Source of the DNA: JAXDAY01 sp034679345
Lineage (GTDB): Bacteria; Eisenbacteria; RBG-16-71-46; CAIMUX01; VGJL01
Assembly (NCBI GenBank): GCA_034679345.1
Contig: JAXDAY010000029.1
Location: forward strand, 124,001 to 188,000
Reading direction: 5' to 3'
Length of the DNA: 64,000 nucleotides
Every line of letters begins with the position of its first letter. The first letter of the stretch is position 1. Positions 23,325 through 32,248 of the stretch are shown piece by piece. Made by a program: the position numbers and the translations under genes. The notes under the pieces were generated by a model. It saw only the letters and a list, made by a program, of their open reading frames with translations. It was not told the DNA's origin and did no database searches.

Positions 23325-24344
23325 TCAGATCCGCGCGAGGAGGCGACCGGCGAGGTCGGGCGAGTTGGGGGGCGCGTGGCCGAAGGAGGGATCCGCGTGG
23401 AGGGCAGCGATCCGAAGAAGAGTCGTCCGCCGGTAGTATTCGAAACGGGCGGGGTCGACGCGACGGATGGCGGCGTATCCCTCCAGGAGATCGGATGTCC
23501 ACCGGCGAGCCGTCGCTTCGGCGATATGACCCATTTCCGATTCCAGTGTGAAGTGGGCGACGAGATTCCCCAGATCGCGCTCTGCATCGCCCATCGCCGC
23601 GACGTCCCAGTCGAGGATCACGATCGCGGCATCCCGCGCGGGATCCGGGGCCAGGATTTGAAGCGGGTGGAGATCGCCGTGGATGACCGCGCGCTGCCCG
23701 GGCGCGGATTCGGGGGGAACGCGGCGCGCGGTCTCCTCGAGACGATTGATGAGCCCGGCAGGGGCCTCGATCCCCTTCGCCGCCAGCGCCGCGAGCGCGC
23801 GTTCGATCCGCCCCCGCTCCTCGCCGATCGCCTCCACGCGGTCAGGGTGAGGAAGCTGCGCGTGCAGAGAGGCGAGCGATGCGCCGAGCAGCGGCGGCAG
23901 CGCCGGCGCCGGAACGCGTCCGCCCGCGCGTGAGGGTTCCTCGCCCCCGATGCACGGCAGGAAGGGCGAAGCGGAGATCGCGGGATAGACGACGGCCCGG
24001 AACCGGGGGAGGGTGGCGACCGGCGCGGGAATGATCACCCCGAAGCGGGCCGCGACTTTCGCCGCTTCCCGCTGCCAGGCGAGCCGCTGGTCCGAGGCGG
24101 ATGCGCTCGAGCGGGTCAACTTCACGAAGTAGGCGTCCGCGCGGCGCGAATCGGTGGCGTCGACGCGCAGGACCATCCGCTGGCCCATCCGCTGCCGGAT
24201 GACGCGGATCCGGTCCGGCGGCGGGATCTCGAGGGCCCCGGCGAGGTCCTTGAGCAGGCGCTTCGGTCCTCCGGCCTCGAGAAGGCGGGTGACGCCGCGC
24301 AGCGCGGCGTCGGGATGGATCGTTCCCTCGAGGATCGGGATCAT
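23325..24344 (-). CDS. APH-family phosphotransferase (aminoglycoside/choline kinase-like)
   Basis: The protein has 339 residues. The ATG at 24344 overlaps the ABC exporter stop by 4 bases. The kinase C-lobe has VIHGDLHPLQILAPD (HGDLHxxN-type, with Q in place of the usual N), then AIVILDWDVAAMGD (Mg-binding DxD) and AERDLGNLVAHF. The N-lobe has AYFVKLTRSS, with the probable ATP lysine. Such APH-like kinases phosphorylate small alcohols, sugars or antibiotics. Because it is coupled to an exporter and glycosyltransferases, the natural substrate is more likely a sugar or lipid-linked intermediate than an antibiotic. The N-to-Q change might weaken activity. Confidence 0.82.
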   Translation of the reverse strand: MIPILEGTIHPDAALRGVTRLLEAGGPKRLLKDLAGALEIPPPDRIRVIRQRMGQRMVLRVDATDSRRADAYFVKLTRSSASASDQRLAWQREAAKVAARFGVIIPAPVATLPRFRAVVYPAISASPFLPCIGGEEPSRAGGRVPAPALPPLLGASLASLHAQLPHPDRVEAIGEERGRIERALAALAAKGIEAPAGLINRLEETARRVPPESAPGQRAVIHGDLHPLQILAPDPARDAAIVILDWDVAAMGDAERDLGNLVAHFTLESEMGHIAEATARRWTSDLLEGYAAIRRVDPARFEYYRRTTLLRIAALHADPSFGHAPPNSPDLAGRLLARI

Positions 24345-26227
24345 GGCCCGATCGATTCCGATCCGCGAAGTCCTTCGTCCGTCTCGAAACCGCCGTCGAA
24401 CCCTTGCATCTCCGCGAGCAGGCGGAAGAGCGACGGGCGCCCCATCAGCTCCGCGGGGGGAGCATTGTCGATCAGCCGTCCGTCGTCGAGGACCAGGATT
24501 CGATCGGCCGAACGGAGCGTGTGGAAGTGATGGGCGATCGTGATGCTCGTCCGGCCGCCGCGCAATCGCTCGAGGCTTTCCATGACCTCCATCTCGACGC
24601 GGGCGTCGAGGCCCGTGGTGGGCTCGTCGAGCAGGAGAATCGGCGCGTTCTTGAGCGCAGCGCGCGCGATCGCGAGGCGCTGCTTCTGCCCGCCCGAGAG
24701 GGACTGGCCCCGCGCGAGAACCGGAGTGTCGATCCCATCGGGAAGCGAGCCGACGAAACGGTCGAGCGATGCGATCCGCAACGCCGCGTGGATCTCCTCG
24801 TCGGTCGCCTCGGGCTTTCCGTAGAGGATGTTCTCACGGATCGTGGCGCTCAGGATGAAGGGCTCCTGCGGCAGGTAGCTGATCTGCCGCCGCAGGCTGG
24901 CGAGCGTGTAATGCTTGATCCTCTTGTGATCGATCCGAACGATCCCCTCCGAGGGATCCTGGAACCGGAGCAGCAGCGAGAAGAGGCTCGACTTGCCCGC
25001 GCCGGTTGGGCCCACGAGCGCGACCCGTTCTCCCGGGGCGATGCGAAAGGAGATCTCCGATAGAGCCCGGGTGCCGTTCTCGTAGACCAGGCCGACGTCC
25101 TCCATTCGAATCGCGCCCTCGAACACGGGCGCCACGACGGCCAGCTTCGAGTCCTTGATTTCCCTTCGGGCCTCGAGAACCTCGAAGACCCTCTCCGCCG
25201 CGGCGGAGGCCCGGGCCGTCCGCTCGGCCACCTTGGCGATTCCCCGGACCGGCTTGTAGACGGCGCGCAGGTAGGCGAGGAAGACCAGGAGCACGCCCGG
25301 AGTGAGCCGCCCTCCGAAGATCTCGCGCACACCGAACCAGAGGACGAGCGCCGTGCCCGCGGCGAGGGCGATCTCCACCCAGCGCTGCATGCCCGCCTCC
25401 AGGCGCGCCGCCTTGAGCCCGGCCCGCAAGCTGCTCTTGCACAGTTTCCGGAAGCGCTCGTCCTCACGATCCTCGGCCGTGTAGGCCTGGATCATGGGAA
25501 TCGAGAGCAGGACCTCCTCGATCGCCCCGGCGATCCTCCCCTCGCGACGGCGCTGCTTGCGGGCGGCCGCGGTCATCCGGGTTCGGAAGGCGCGGAAGAG
25601 CACGTAGAGAAGGGGGGCCGTCAGAACGGAGACCAGTGTGAGTCGCGGGCTGACCGCAGTCATGAGCGCCAGCACCGAAGCGATCAGGATGAGCTGGGAG
25701 GCCAGGGTCACGAGGGAAGCCAGGATCATCTCCCTCAGGAGGACCATGTCGCCCGTCAATCGCATGAGAAGATCCCCGCTCGCCGATCGGCGGTGAAACG
25801 GCATGGAGAGGCGCTGCACCTGATGGAAGAGCGCCTTGCGGAGATCGAAGACGATGTCCTGGCCCACCTCGGCGATGAGGAGGTTCTGCGCGTAGTAGAC
25901 GCCGCCCGAGAGGACCGCGAGGACCAGGACCGCGACCACGCAGACTCCAAGCAGCAGCATCCGGTCGCCCCCGACCAGGGCGAGAGCGTCGACTCCGAGG
26001 AAGAGGGTCGGCTGGTCCAGCAGCGCGCGATCGAAGAGGATCTGGAGCGGCCAGGGCTCGAGCAGGCGAAGGCCCGCGTAGAGCACGGAGAGCAGGATCG
26101 CAAGGGCGAGGCGTCGCCGGTGCGGACGGACGTAGGGCTCGAAGCGGGATTGGAGACGGAGCCATTGACGCGCGGCCGCCGCCCGTCCTCGGATCGAATC
26201 TCTCGCGATTCTCCCAGCGGCGCTCAT
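24341..26227 (-). CDS. ABC exporter, fused membrane and ATPase domains (MsbA-like)
   Basis: The protein has 628 residues. The ATG overlaps the glycosyltransferase stop (ATGA). The N-terminal ABC1 membrane domain has about six helices (LALAILLSVLYAGLRLLEPW opens helix 1) to ~residue 340. The ATPase domain follows: Walker A GPTGAGKSS, Q-loop LPQEPFIL, signature LSGGQKQR, Walker B ILLLDEPTTGLD, H-switch IAHH. This is a homodimeric lipid/oligosaccharide exporter. Located after three glycosyltransferase domains and before a kinase, it probably flips or exports the glycosylated product. The exact substrate is unknown. Confidence 0.92.
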   Translation of the reverse strand: MSAAGRIARDSIRGRAAAARQWLRLQSRFEPYVRPHRRRLALAILLSVLYAGLRLLEPWPLQILFDRALLDQPTLFLGVDALALVGGDRMLLLGVCVVAVLVLAVLSGGVYYAQNLLIAEVGQDIVFDLRKALFHQVQRLSMPFHRRSASGDLLMRLTGDMVLLREMILASLVTLASQLILIASVLALMTAVSPRLTLVSVLTAPLLYVLFRAFRTRMTAAARKQRRREGRIAGAIEEVLLSIPMIQAYTAEDREDERFRKLCKSSLRAGLKAARLEAGMQRWVEIALAAGTALVLWFGVREIFGGRLTPGVLLVFLAYLRAVYKPVRGIAKVAERTARASAAAERVFEVLEARREIKDSKLAVVAPVFEGAIRMEDVGLVYENGTRALSEISFRIAPGERVALVGPTGAGKSSLFSLLLRFQDPSEGIVRIDHKRIKHYTLASLRRQISYLPQEPFILSATIRENILYGKPEATDEEIHAALRIASLDRFVGSLPDGIDTPVLARGQSLSGGQKQRLAIARAALKNAPILLLDEPTTGLDARVEMEVMESLERLRGGRTSITIAHHFHTLRSADRILVLDDGRLIDNAPPAELMGRPSLFRLLAEMQGFDGGFETDEGLRGSESIGP

Positions 26228-29200
26228 GTGCGGGATCCATCCGCCGGGATCGAGACGGCGCCCTCGTCCCGCTCCGGGCGCGGAGCGTCGGGCGGGCGCG
26301 GGGGAGCCTCCGGCGGAGGCCAGCCGTTGATCGAGCGCAGCATGAGCTTCCGAAGCGCGCCGGCGTTTCTCTTGAGGTCGAAGGATTCTTCGACGCGCAG
26401 ACGCGCCCCTCTCGCGATCCGATCGGCGGTCTCGTCATCGTGAATCAGAGTCTCGATGCGCTCGGCGAGGGCGCTCGCATCCTGGGGCTCCACCAGAAAG
26501 CCGCTCTCCCGGTCCTCGATCGCCTCGGGGATTCCGGAAACCGCCGTGCTCACGACCGGCACCCCGAGGGCCATCGCCTCCAGGATCACTGTGGGGATTC
26601 CGTCTCGATCCCCGTCGGCGGCCACGACGCAGGGCTGCGCGAGCACGCGCGCGCGCCCGTAGTAGCGTTCGCGGAGGCGATCCAGCGGAACCGCCCCGAC
26701 CAGGCGGACCGATCCACGAAGCCCGCCCTCGATGATCGCCGCCTCGAGCGAGTCGCGCAGCGGTCCCTCGCCGGCGATCACACAGCGGAAGCGGACTCCG
26801 CGCCCGCGAAGCTCGGAGAGCGCCCGCAGAAGGATCGCGAATCCCTTCTTTTCGATCAACCGGCCCACGGCCAGGACGAGCGGGCTCGGCGATCGCGGAC
26901 GGTTTGAGGGAAGCCGGAAGGGAAACTCCTCCAGCCGCAATCCGATGTGGATCGGCCGGACTCGCCCCTCCTTCACGCGGAATCCGAGACCTTCGAGGAA
27001 TCGCTGGTTCTCATGGCTGATGGCGACGACGAACTGCGCGAGCTTCACCCTCTTCTTGAGCTTGTGGCTCTGGCGATGCTTGTGCCCCTCCCAGTAGAGA
27101 TCCTTCGCGTGGGCCGTGAAGGAGTAGGGGATGCCGGAAATCATCGACGCGAGCTTCGCGACCCGCGCGGGTCCGCTTGCGAAATGGGCGTGGAGGTGAC
27201 CGATCCGCGCTCGCCGGGCTTGATCGGCGACGACCCCAGCCTGGAGGAACTTCGCCATGGCGCGCACATCCCTGCGCCCCAAGGCGAATGAGAGGGCTCG
27301 CAGGTAACGGCCGGGCCCGCGGGCGAGGCAACGAATGTGGCCGGCGATCACGGAAGGCCGGAGCGCCTCCTGGCCGCCGGGCAGCACACGGATCGAGGCG
27401 CGGACGCGATCGGCTTGTTCCTGCACAGGACCGCTGGGGCGCTTCATCGAGTAGACCTGGATGTCGAGCCCCTGGCGTTCGAGCTCGAGGACCTCGTTGA
27501 CGACGAACGTCTCGGAGAAGCGCGGGAACATCTTCAGGATGTAGCCGATCCGGGGGCCCGATGAGGGCTCCCTGCGGCGCAGGGCCGGGACCGCCCGCAG
27601 AATCGACTCCACCCGAGTCGACCAGTCTTCCCGCGCTGCCCGGCGCGCCGCGGCCTTGCCCATCCGGGATCGCAGCGCGGGATCGATCGCGAGATCGTGG
27701 ATCGCGGAAGCCAGCGGCTGCACGCGGCCGGGCGGAACCAGCCTGCCGCAGTCGCTCTCCACGAGATCAGGCAGGTCCCCCAGGCGGGAGGCGATGACAG
27801 GCCGGCCAACCGCGAGGTACTCGAGGAGCTTGAGCGGGGAGAAGTAGAATCCCTCGATGGGGAGATAGGGAGCGACCAGGATGTCGGCCGCCCGAAGCAT
27901 CGCGGGCACGCGCTCCTGCCGCACGGATCCGGTGAATCGCACCTGCGACTCGATCCCTAGCTTGCGCGCGCGTTTCTCGATCGTTCTGCGCTCGGGTCCG
28001 TCCCCGATATAGACCAGACGCAGCCCCGGGATCTCCCGGCGCGCCTGCGCGAAGGCCTCCAGCAGCAGCCTGCCCCCATGCCATGGCTTCAGCGATCCGG
28101 AGAACGCCACGATGATCGCGCTCGCGTCGAGCCCCCACTCCGCGCGCACCGGATCGCCCGCGATCCCCCGATGGAAGAGCCGCGTGTCGACGCCGTTGGC
28201 GAGAACCTCCACGCGGTCGGGGTGGACTCCGCGTTCGATCGCCCAGCGACGCAGCGTGTGCGAGACGACGAGGACCCGGTCGGCCCGCCGGAGGATCCAC
28301 CCCTCGATCCAGCGCGTGAGCCGCCGCCAGCGCAGGTCCCGGAAGCGCTCCTCCTCATCCGCGAGAGGGGCGTTCACCTCGACGATCCATGGCACGCCGA
28401 GCTTCCTGCATGCGAGGCCGGCGGCGAAGGAGCACAGGGAATACCGTTCGTAGACGAAGTCGGGGCGAACCGTGTGGATGAGCTCGGTCACTCTCGAGTA
28501 GAGGCCGGGATTCAGGAGCAAGCGGCGCAGCTCGCGGGCATGGGCCTTCGCACTGGCGGAGCGCGCGCGGGCGAGCAGCCGCTCGGCCCATGCCGGAGGC
28601 GCCAGAGGTTCGATTCCGAGATCGAAGCGATTCCCTTCCGGCTCCTCCGGTCCCGCGTTGGCGGCCAGGAGGCGGACCTGCGTACCCGCCTCCAGCAGAC
28701 GCTCGCAGATCTGGCGCACATGCGCGGAGGCGCCCTTGTGCCCGCGGATCGGGACTCCCGCGTCGGCACAGACATAGACGCATCGCGTCGGCTGAGCGTG
28801 GCGCAGGAGCGCTTCAGCGAGAGTCGAGCTGTTCCGGCGCAGATCGAAGCGTTCCTCGACGTCCAGGCGCGCCCGTTCTGCGCGCTCGCGGGCCCTCTCC
28901 GGCTCGATCAGCACCCGGCGGACCGCGTCGGCGAGCTGTTTGGGATCCCTCGGCTCGACGAGGAGCCCGGTCTCGCCGTCGCGGACGAGCTCCGGAATCG
29001 CGGAGACCCGCGTGCTCACGACCGGCAGTCCCGCCGCCATCGCCTCGACGAGGACGTTGGGGATGCCGTCGCGATCTCCGTTCTCCATCTGCGCGCAGGG
29101 CAGGACCATCAGATCGGCGTTGGCGAGGTGCGCAGCGATCGAGCCAGGCGGCTGGCTTCCCAGGAATCGCACCGCGCCGTTGAGCCCGAGCCGATCCGCG

Positions 29201-30048
29201 AGCTCCCGCAGGCGAAGTTGCTCCGGGCCGTCTCCGACAAGCGTCAGCTCGACCTCGTGACCCATGCCCTGGAGGATCCCGACGGCTTCGATCGCCGTAT
29301 CGAGTCCCTTCTTCGGGACGAGCCGGCCGACGGCAACGATGCCCTTGCGCGAGCCGGTCGTCTCGCGCGGCGCGCTCCAGCGCCAGTCCCGCAGATCGAG
29401 TCCGTGATAGGCGACGAGAACCGGCGTGGTCGATCCGAGGGAACGCAGGTACTCGCCGTTGGTCTCCGTGCAGGTGTGGACGAAGCGCGCGGCGTTCATC
29501 TTGTGGAGCATGGATCGAGGCTCGGAGAGATAAAGGTCCTTCGCGTGCGCCGCGAAGCTGAAGGGCGTGCCGGTCAGCCGGCTCGCCCAGAACGCGACGC
29601 TGGCGGGCACGTGGGCGAAGCCCGCGTGGATGTGCGCAGCCTTCGCCTCGACCGCGTAGCGGGCGACCGCTCCGGCCTGGAAGAATCGCTTCCAGGCGGA
29701 GGAGGAGAAGCGTCGCGCGACGAGAAGAAGCGATCGACGGTAGCGCGCGGGGAATCGCCTGGCGAGCCACCGGTGGTCGCGCAAGAGATTCGCCGCCCCC
29801 TTGCGCGTCCCTGGGTCGGGCAGAACGAGACACTCGCCCGCGAGGGCGAGGGCTCGATCGGACTGGATCGCCCCCGTGGGGGAGAGGAGGGAGAGGACCC
29901 GCACGTCGAGCCCGTGTCTCTTTAGCTCCGCGACCTCGTTGACGATGAAGGTCTCCGAGAGACGGGGGAACATCTTGACGAGGTAGAGGATCGGCCCCGC
30001 GCCGGGGGATCGGTCCGCATCGGCCGCGATGCCTCCCGGAGGGATCAT
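26224..30048 (-). CDS. Triple GT4-type glycosyltransferase fusion
   Basis: The protein has 1274 residues, one uninterrupted frame, starting at ATG 30048, which overlaps the lipoprotein stop by 4 bases. Three GT-B/GT4 units follow each other. Unit 1 (about 20-415) opens LVKMFPRLSETFIVNEV and has GRLVPKKGLDTAIEAV and ENGDRDGIPNVLVEAMAAGLP. Unit 2 (about 420-825) opens CVYVCADAGVPIRG and has FSGSLKPWHGGRLLLEAF and KLLEYLAVGRPVIAS. Unit 3 (about 830-1240) opens ILKMFPRFSETFVVNEV and has GRLIEKKGFAILL and DGDRDGIPTVILEAMALG. Units 1 and 3 are clear paralogues; unit 2 is a different type. Each keeps the family's C-terminal E(x7)E-type region. It likely makes successive sugar additions on one lipid-linked chain. 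Cytoplasmic; no signal peptide. Confidence 0.9.
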   Translation of the reverse strand: MIPPGGIAADADRSPGAGPILYLVKMFPRLSETFIVNEVAELKRHGLDVRVLSLLSPTGAIQSDRALALAGECLVLPDPGTRKGAANLLRDHRWLARRFPARYRRSLLLVARRFSSSAWKRFFQAGAVARYAVEAKAAHIHAGFAHVPASVAFWASRLTGTPFSFAAHAKDLYLSEPRSMLHKMNAARFVHTCTETNGEYLRSLGSTTPVLVAYHGLDLRDWRWSAPRETTGSRKGIVAVGRLVPKKGLDTAIEAVGILQGMGHEVELTLVGDGPEQLRLRELADRLGLNGAVRFLGSQPPGSIAAHLANADLMVLPCAQMENGDRDGIPNVLVEAMAAGLPVVSTRVSAIPELVRDGETGLLVEPRDPKQLADAVRRVLIEPERARERAERARLDVEERFDLRRNSSTLAEALLRHAQPTRCVYVCADAGVPIRGHKGASAHVRQICERLLEAGTQVRLLAANAGPEEPEGNRFDLGIEPLAPPAWAERLLARARSASAKAHARELRRLLLNPGLYSRVTELIHTVRPDFVYERYSLCSFAAGLACRKLGVPWIVEVNAPLADEEERFRDLRWRRLTRWIEGWILRRADRVLVVSHTLRRWAIERGVHPDRVEVLANGVDTRLFHRGIAGDPVRAEWGLDASAIIVAFSGSLKPWHGGRLLLEAFAQARREIPGLRLVYIGDGPERRTIEKRARKLGIESQVRFTGSVRQERVPAMLRAADILVAPYLPIEGFYFSPLKLLEYLAVGRPVIASRLGDLPDLVESDCGRLVPPGRVQPLASAIHDLAIDPALRSRMGKAAARRAAREDWSTRVESILRAVPALRRREPSSGPRIGYILKMFPRFSETFVVNEVLELERQGLDIQVYSMKRPSGPVQEQADRVRASIRVLPGGQEALRPSVIAGHIRCLARGPGRYLRALSFALGRRDVRAMAKFLQAGVVADQARRARIGHLHAHFASGPARVAKLASMISGIPYSFTAHAKDLYWEGHKHRQSHKLKKRVKLAQFVVAISHENQRFLEGLGFRVKEGRVRPIHIGLRLEEFPFRLPSNRPRSPSPLVLAVGRLIEKKGFAILLRALSELRGRGVRFRCVIAGEGPLRDSLEAAIIEGGLRGSVRLVGAVPLDRLRERYYGRARVLAQPCVVAADGDRDGIPTVILEAMALGVPVVSTAVSGIPEAIEDRESGFLVEPQDASALAERIETLIHDDETADRIARGARLRVEESFDLKRNAGALRKLMLRSINGWPPPEAPPRPPDAPRPERDEGAVSIPADGSRT

Positions 30049-30746
30049 CGACGGGGCTCCTCGAACACGACCGAGAGCGCGGCCGTGGTGCGTTCGATCG
30101 CCGCGCCGGCGTCCGGCTCTTCCCGGAGCTTCCAGGTGTAGCTTCCCGGGGGCACGGGCAGGCCCGCCGATTCTCCGCGATTGGCGATCCCGTTCCACCG
30201 CACGCTGGAATCCTCCGTCTTCACGCTGTGCCAGATTGACTCGCCCGCCGGACCATAGAGCCGCACCTGGATCGTCGCGCCGGACGTGTCAGGACGCTCC
30301 CATTCGAAAAGGATCGGCGTGGAGAGGGAAGGGAGCGGCTGAACCGCTCCGGGGGCCGGCGCGATCGCGCGCAGGCCGCGTAGCGCGAGATCCATGTCGG
30401 GCGCATCGAAGCCGTCGCCGTCGGCGGAGATCTCGAAGTCGATCGTGACCGCGTCGAACTCCTCCTCGCCTGTTCCACCCGCTTCCAGGGTCCATGCCCC
30501 TGAGGGGACCTGCGTGAAGGCGAAGATCCCGTCGGGCCCGGTTCGATCGGAGTCGATCTCGGTGTCCGTGGCTGTTTCGATCAGCTTCACCTTCCGGTCC
30601 ACGGCCGGAAGCCCCTCGGTCAGCACCCGGCCGGTGACGTTGGGGAACGGCACGATCGGTCCCTCGGTCTCATGCAGGTCGGCTGAGCAGCCTGCGATCG
30701 CAAGAGCCGCCAGGAGGATCCAAGGGCTGTGGAGTCGCCGACGCAT
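30045..30746 (-). CDS. Lipoprotein with CarboxypepD_reg-like domain and FlgD-like motif
   Basis: The protein has 233 residues. ATG 30746 is preceded by GGAGAGGAAGAAGG and gives a lipobox signal, RLHSPWILLAALAIAGCSAD. A small beta-domain follows (about 35-110: NVTGRVLTEGLPAVDRKVKL to GIFAFTQVPSGAWTLEAGG), the carboxypeptidase-regulatory type that forms beta-sandwiches on exported proteins. The tail holds a FlgD-like block, WNGIANRGESAGLPVPPGSY, close in pattern to the WDGRDDxGRxLPxGVY motif elsewhere in this window. Envelope protein of unknown partner. It lies 34 bases after the PQQ propeller gene and is coupled to the glycosyltransferase fusion. Confidence 0.78.
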   Translation of the reverse strand: MRRRLHSPWILLAALAIAGCSADLHETEGPIVPFPNVTGRVLTEGLPAVDRKVKLIETATDTEIDSDRTGPDGIFAFTQVPSGAWTLEAGGTGEEEFDAVTIDFEISADGDGFDAPDMDLALRGLRAIAPAPGAVQPLPSLSTPILFEWERPDTSGATIQVRLYGPAGESIWHSVKTEDSSVRWNGIANRGESAGLPVPPGSYTWKLREEPDAGAAIERTTAALSVVFEEPRR

Positions 30747-30780
30747 CCGCCTTCTTCCTCTCCAGTCGCCTCTCAAGGCG

Positions 30781-32223
30781 TCAGGGCAGCCGGACCACGC
30801 GGCCGGTGACGACCCGATCTCCATCCGACCAGCGGGCGAAGTAGAGCCCGGGGGAGAAGGGAGCCACTGCGCCGTCGCCGCGGCGCCAGAGGATCCGATT
30901 CCCGCTCTCGAGCGGCGTTTCCAGAACCCTGCGGCCCGTGGCATCGAAGATCTCCAGCCTTCCGCTGCCCCCGATCTCGGAGGCGAGCTCGATTCGGACC
31001 TCCCCGTCGCCGCGCACGGGACTCGGGTAGAGCCTCAAGCGGGCGAATCCGCTCGCGGGCGGGGTCGGGGCGTCGGAAGGCGGGATCACCCCGATCCCGT
31101 AGAGGGCGCCGTCCATCGCTCCCACGTATGCGAACCCGACGGGCCCGATCGAGGGGGAGGATCGCACCGGAGCTCCGAGGTTTGCGCTCCAGAGCAGCTG
31201 CTGGTCGCGCAGGCAGTAGAGGACTCCGTTATCCGATCCGCACAGCACGACATCGATCGAGTCGGTCCCTGCGTAGACCGCGGGGGAGGAGAGGACGCGG
31301 TCGCCCGTCTCGAACTCGAAGCACGGATCGCCCGAGTCGTGGAAGCAGGCGAGCTTCGTGTCCATGCCGAGATAGATCTTCCCGGTTACGCCGATGGCGG
31401 GCGAGGAGCGCAGGTTGTTTCCCGTATAGGTCGCCCATTCCAGGCTTCCATCGGCTCGCAGCGCGTAGAGGAAGCCGTCGGCGGAACCCACGTAGATCTT
31501 CCCACGATAGACGGCCGGGGAGCCGCGCACGGCGCCCCCGGTGACGGCGGACCAGAACAGTCCGCCCGCGGGCGTGACGGCGCGGATCGCTCCGTCGTTG
31601 CTACCGAAGTAGACCGTTCCATCCGGCCCGATCGCGGGAGAGGAGCGGATCGTATCCTGCGTCGCGAATGTCCACTTGGGCGTGCCGTTCGGGTAGAGGG
31701 CCCAGAGCTTGCCGTCATCGCTGCCGAAGTAGATCGTGCCGTCGGGGGCGATCGCGGGAGAGGTCTTGACCGCCCCGCCGGTCATGACCGTCCAGTTCAG
31801 GGTGCCAATCGAGCTGATGCAGTAGAGGCGGCCGTCGCCGGAGCCGACGAGAATCGACCCGTCGGCCCGTACTGCGGGGGTCGAGTAGCGGATGTTCCCG
31901 CCCGTGTGGAAGTTCCAGCGGGGATTCCCGAAGAGATCCAGCGCCCAGAGCTCTTTGCCCTGATCGCCGACATAGATCATCCCGTCGCTACCCACCACCG
32001 GGGAGGAGTACTCCACCGTATCGCTCAGAGCCGTCCGGAAAGCGATCGTCCCGACCGATGGGGGCGGGTAGGAGCTGAACGCGGTGTGATCCGTAGATCT
32101 GTGAAACATGGGCCAAGGCCCCGGATCGAGTTGCGACGCCAGCGAGGCGGTCGCCGTCAACGGCAGCAGGACCAGGAAGGCGAGCGCGAGCCGCCGGCTG
32201 GTCCGATCGGTGTCTCTATGCAT
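30781..32223 (-). CDS. Exported PQQ-like beta-propeller protein with C-terminal FlgD-like region
   Basis: The protein has 480 residues. ATG 32223 follows AAGGAGA and opens a signal peptide (RRLALAFLVLLPLTATASLA). Residues ~45-390 are seven to eight PQQ/BamB-like repeats of ~38 residues: SSPAIGPDGTVYFGSNDGAI, then a short strand with W. The last ~85 residues start LRLYPSPVRGDGEVRIEL and include RLEIFDATGRRV and FSPGLYFARW. They are a FlgD-like sorting/Ig module. No catalytic motif (no quinoprotein dehydrogenase features), so a structural or BamB-like scaffold role is more likely. It lies in the glycosyltransferase/ABC operon, 34 bases before the lipoprotein. Confidence 0.85.
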   Translation of the reverse strand: MHRDTDRTSRRLALAFLVLLPLTATASLASQLDPGPWPMFHRSTDHTAFSSYPPPSVGTIAFRTALSDTVEYSSPVVGSDGMIYVGDQGKELWALDLFGNPRWNFHTGGNIRYSTPAVRADGSILVGSGDGRLYCISSIGTLNWTVMTGGAVKTSPAIAPDGTIYFGSDDGKLWALYPNGTPKWTFATQDTIRSSPAIGPDGTVYFGSNDGAIRAVTPAGGLFWSAVTGGAVRGSPAVYRGKIYVGSADGFLYALRADGSLEWATYTGNNLRSSPAIGVTGKIYLGMDTKLACFHDSGDPCFEFETGDRVLSSPAVYAGTDSIDVVLCGSDNGVLYCLRDQQLLWSANLGAPVRSSPSIGPVGFAYVGAMDGALYGIGVIPPSDAPTPPASGFARLRLYPSPVRGDGEVRIELASEIGGSGRLEIFDATGRRVLETPLESGNRILWRRGDGAVAPFSPGLYFARWSDGDRVVTGRVVRLP

Positions 32224-32248
32224 CTCATTTGTCTCCTTCAGATGTGTT

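Noticed and set aside
23325..24344. Aminoglycoside-resistance gene
   Set aside because: The APH fold is present, but coupling to an exporter and glycosyltransferases makes a glycan role more likely.
27011..28300. Frame breaks between the three glycosyltransferase units
   Set aside because: One continuous frame covers all three units; no stop or shift was found at the joints.
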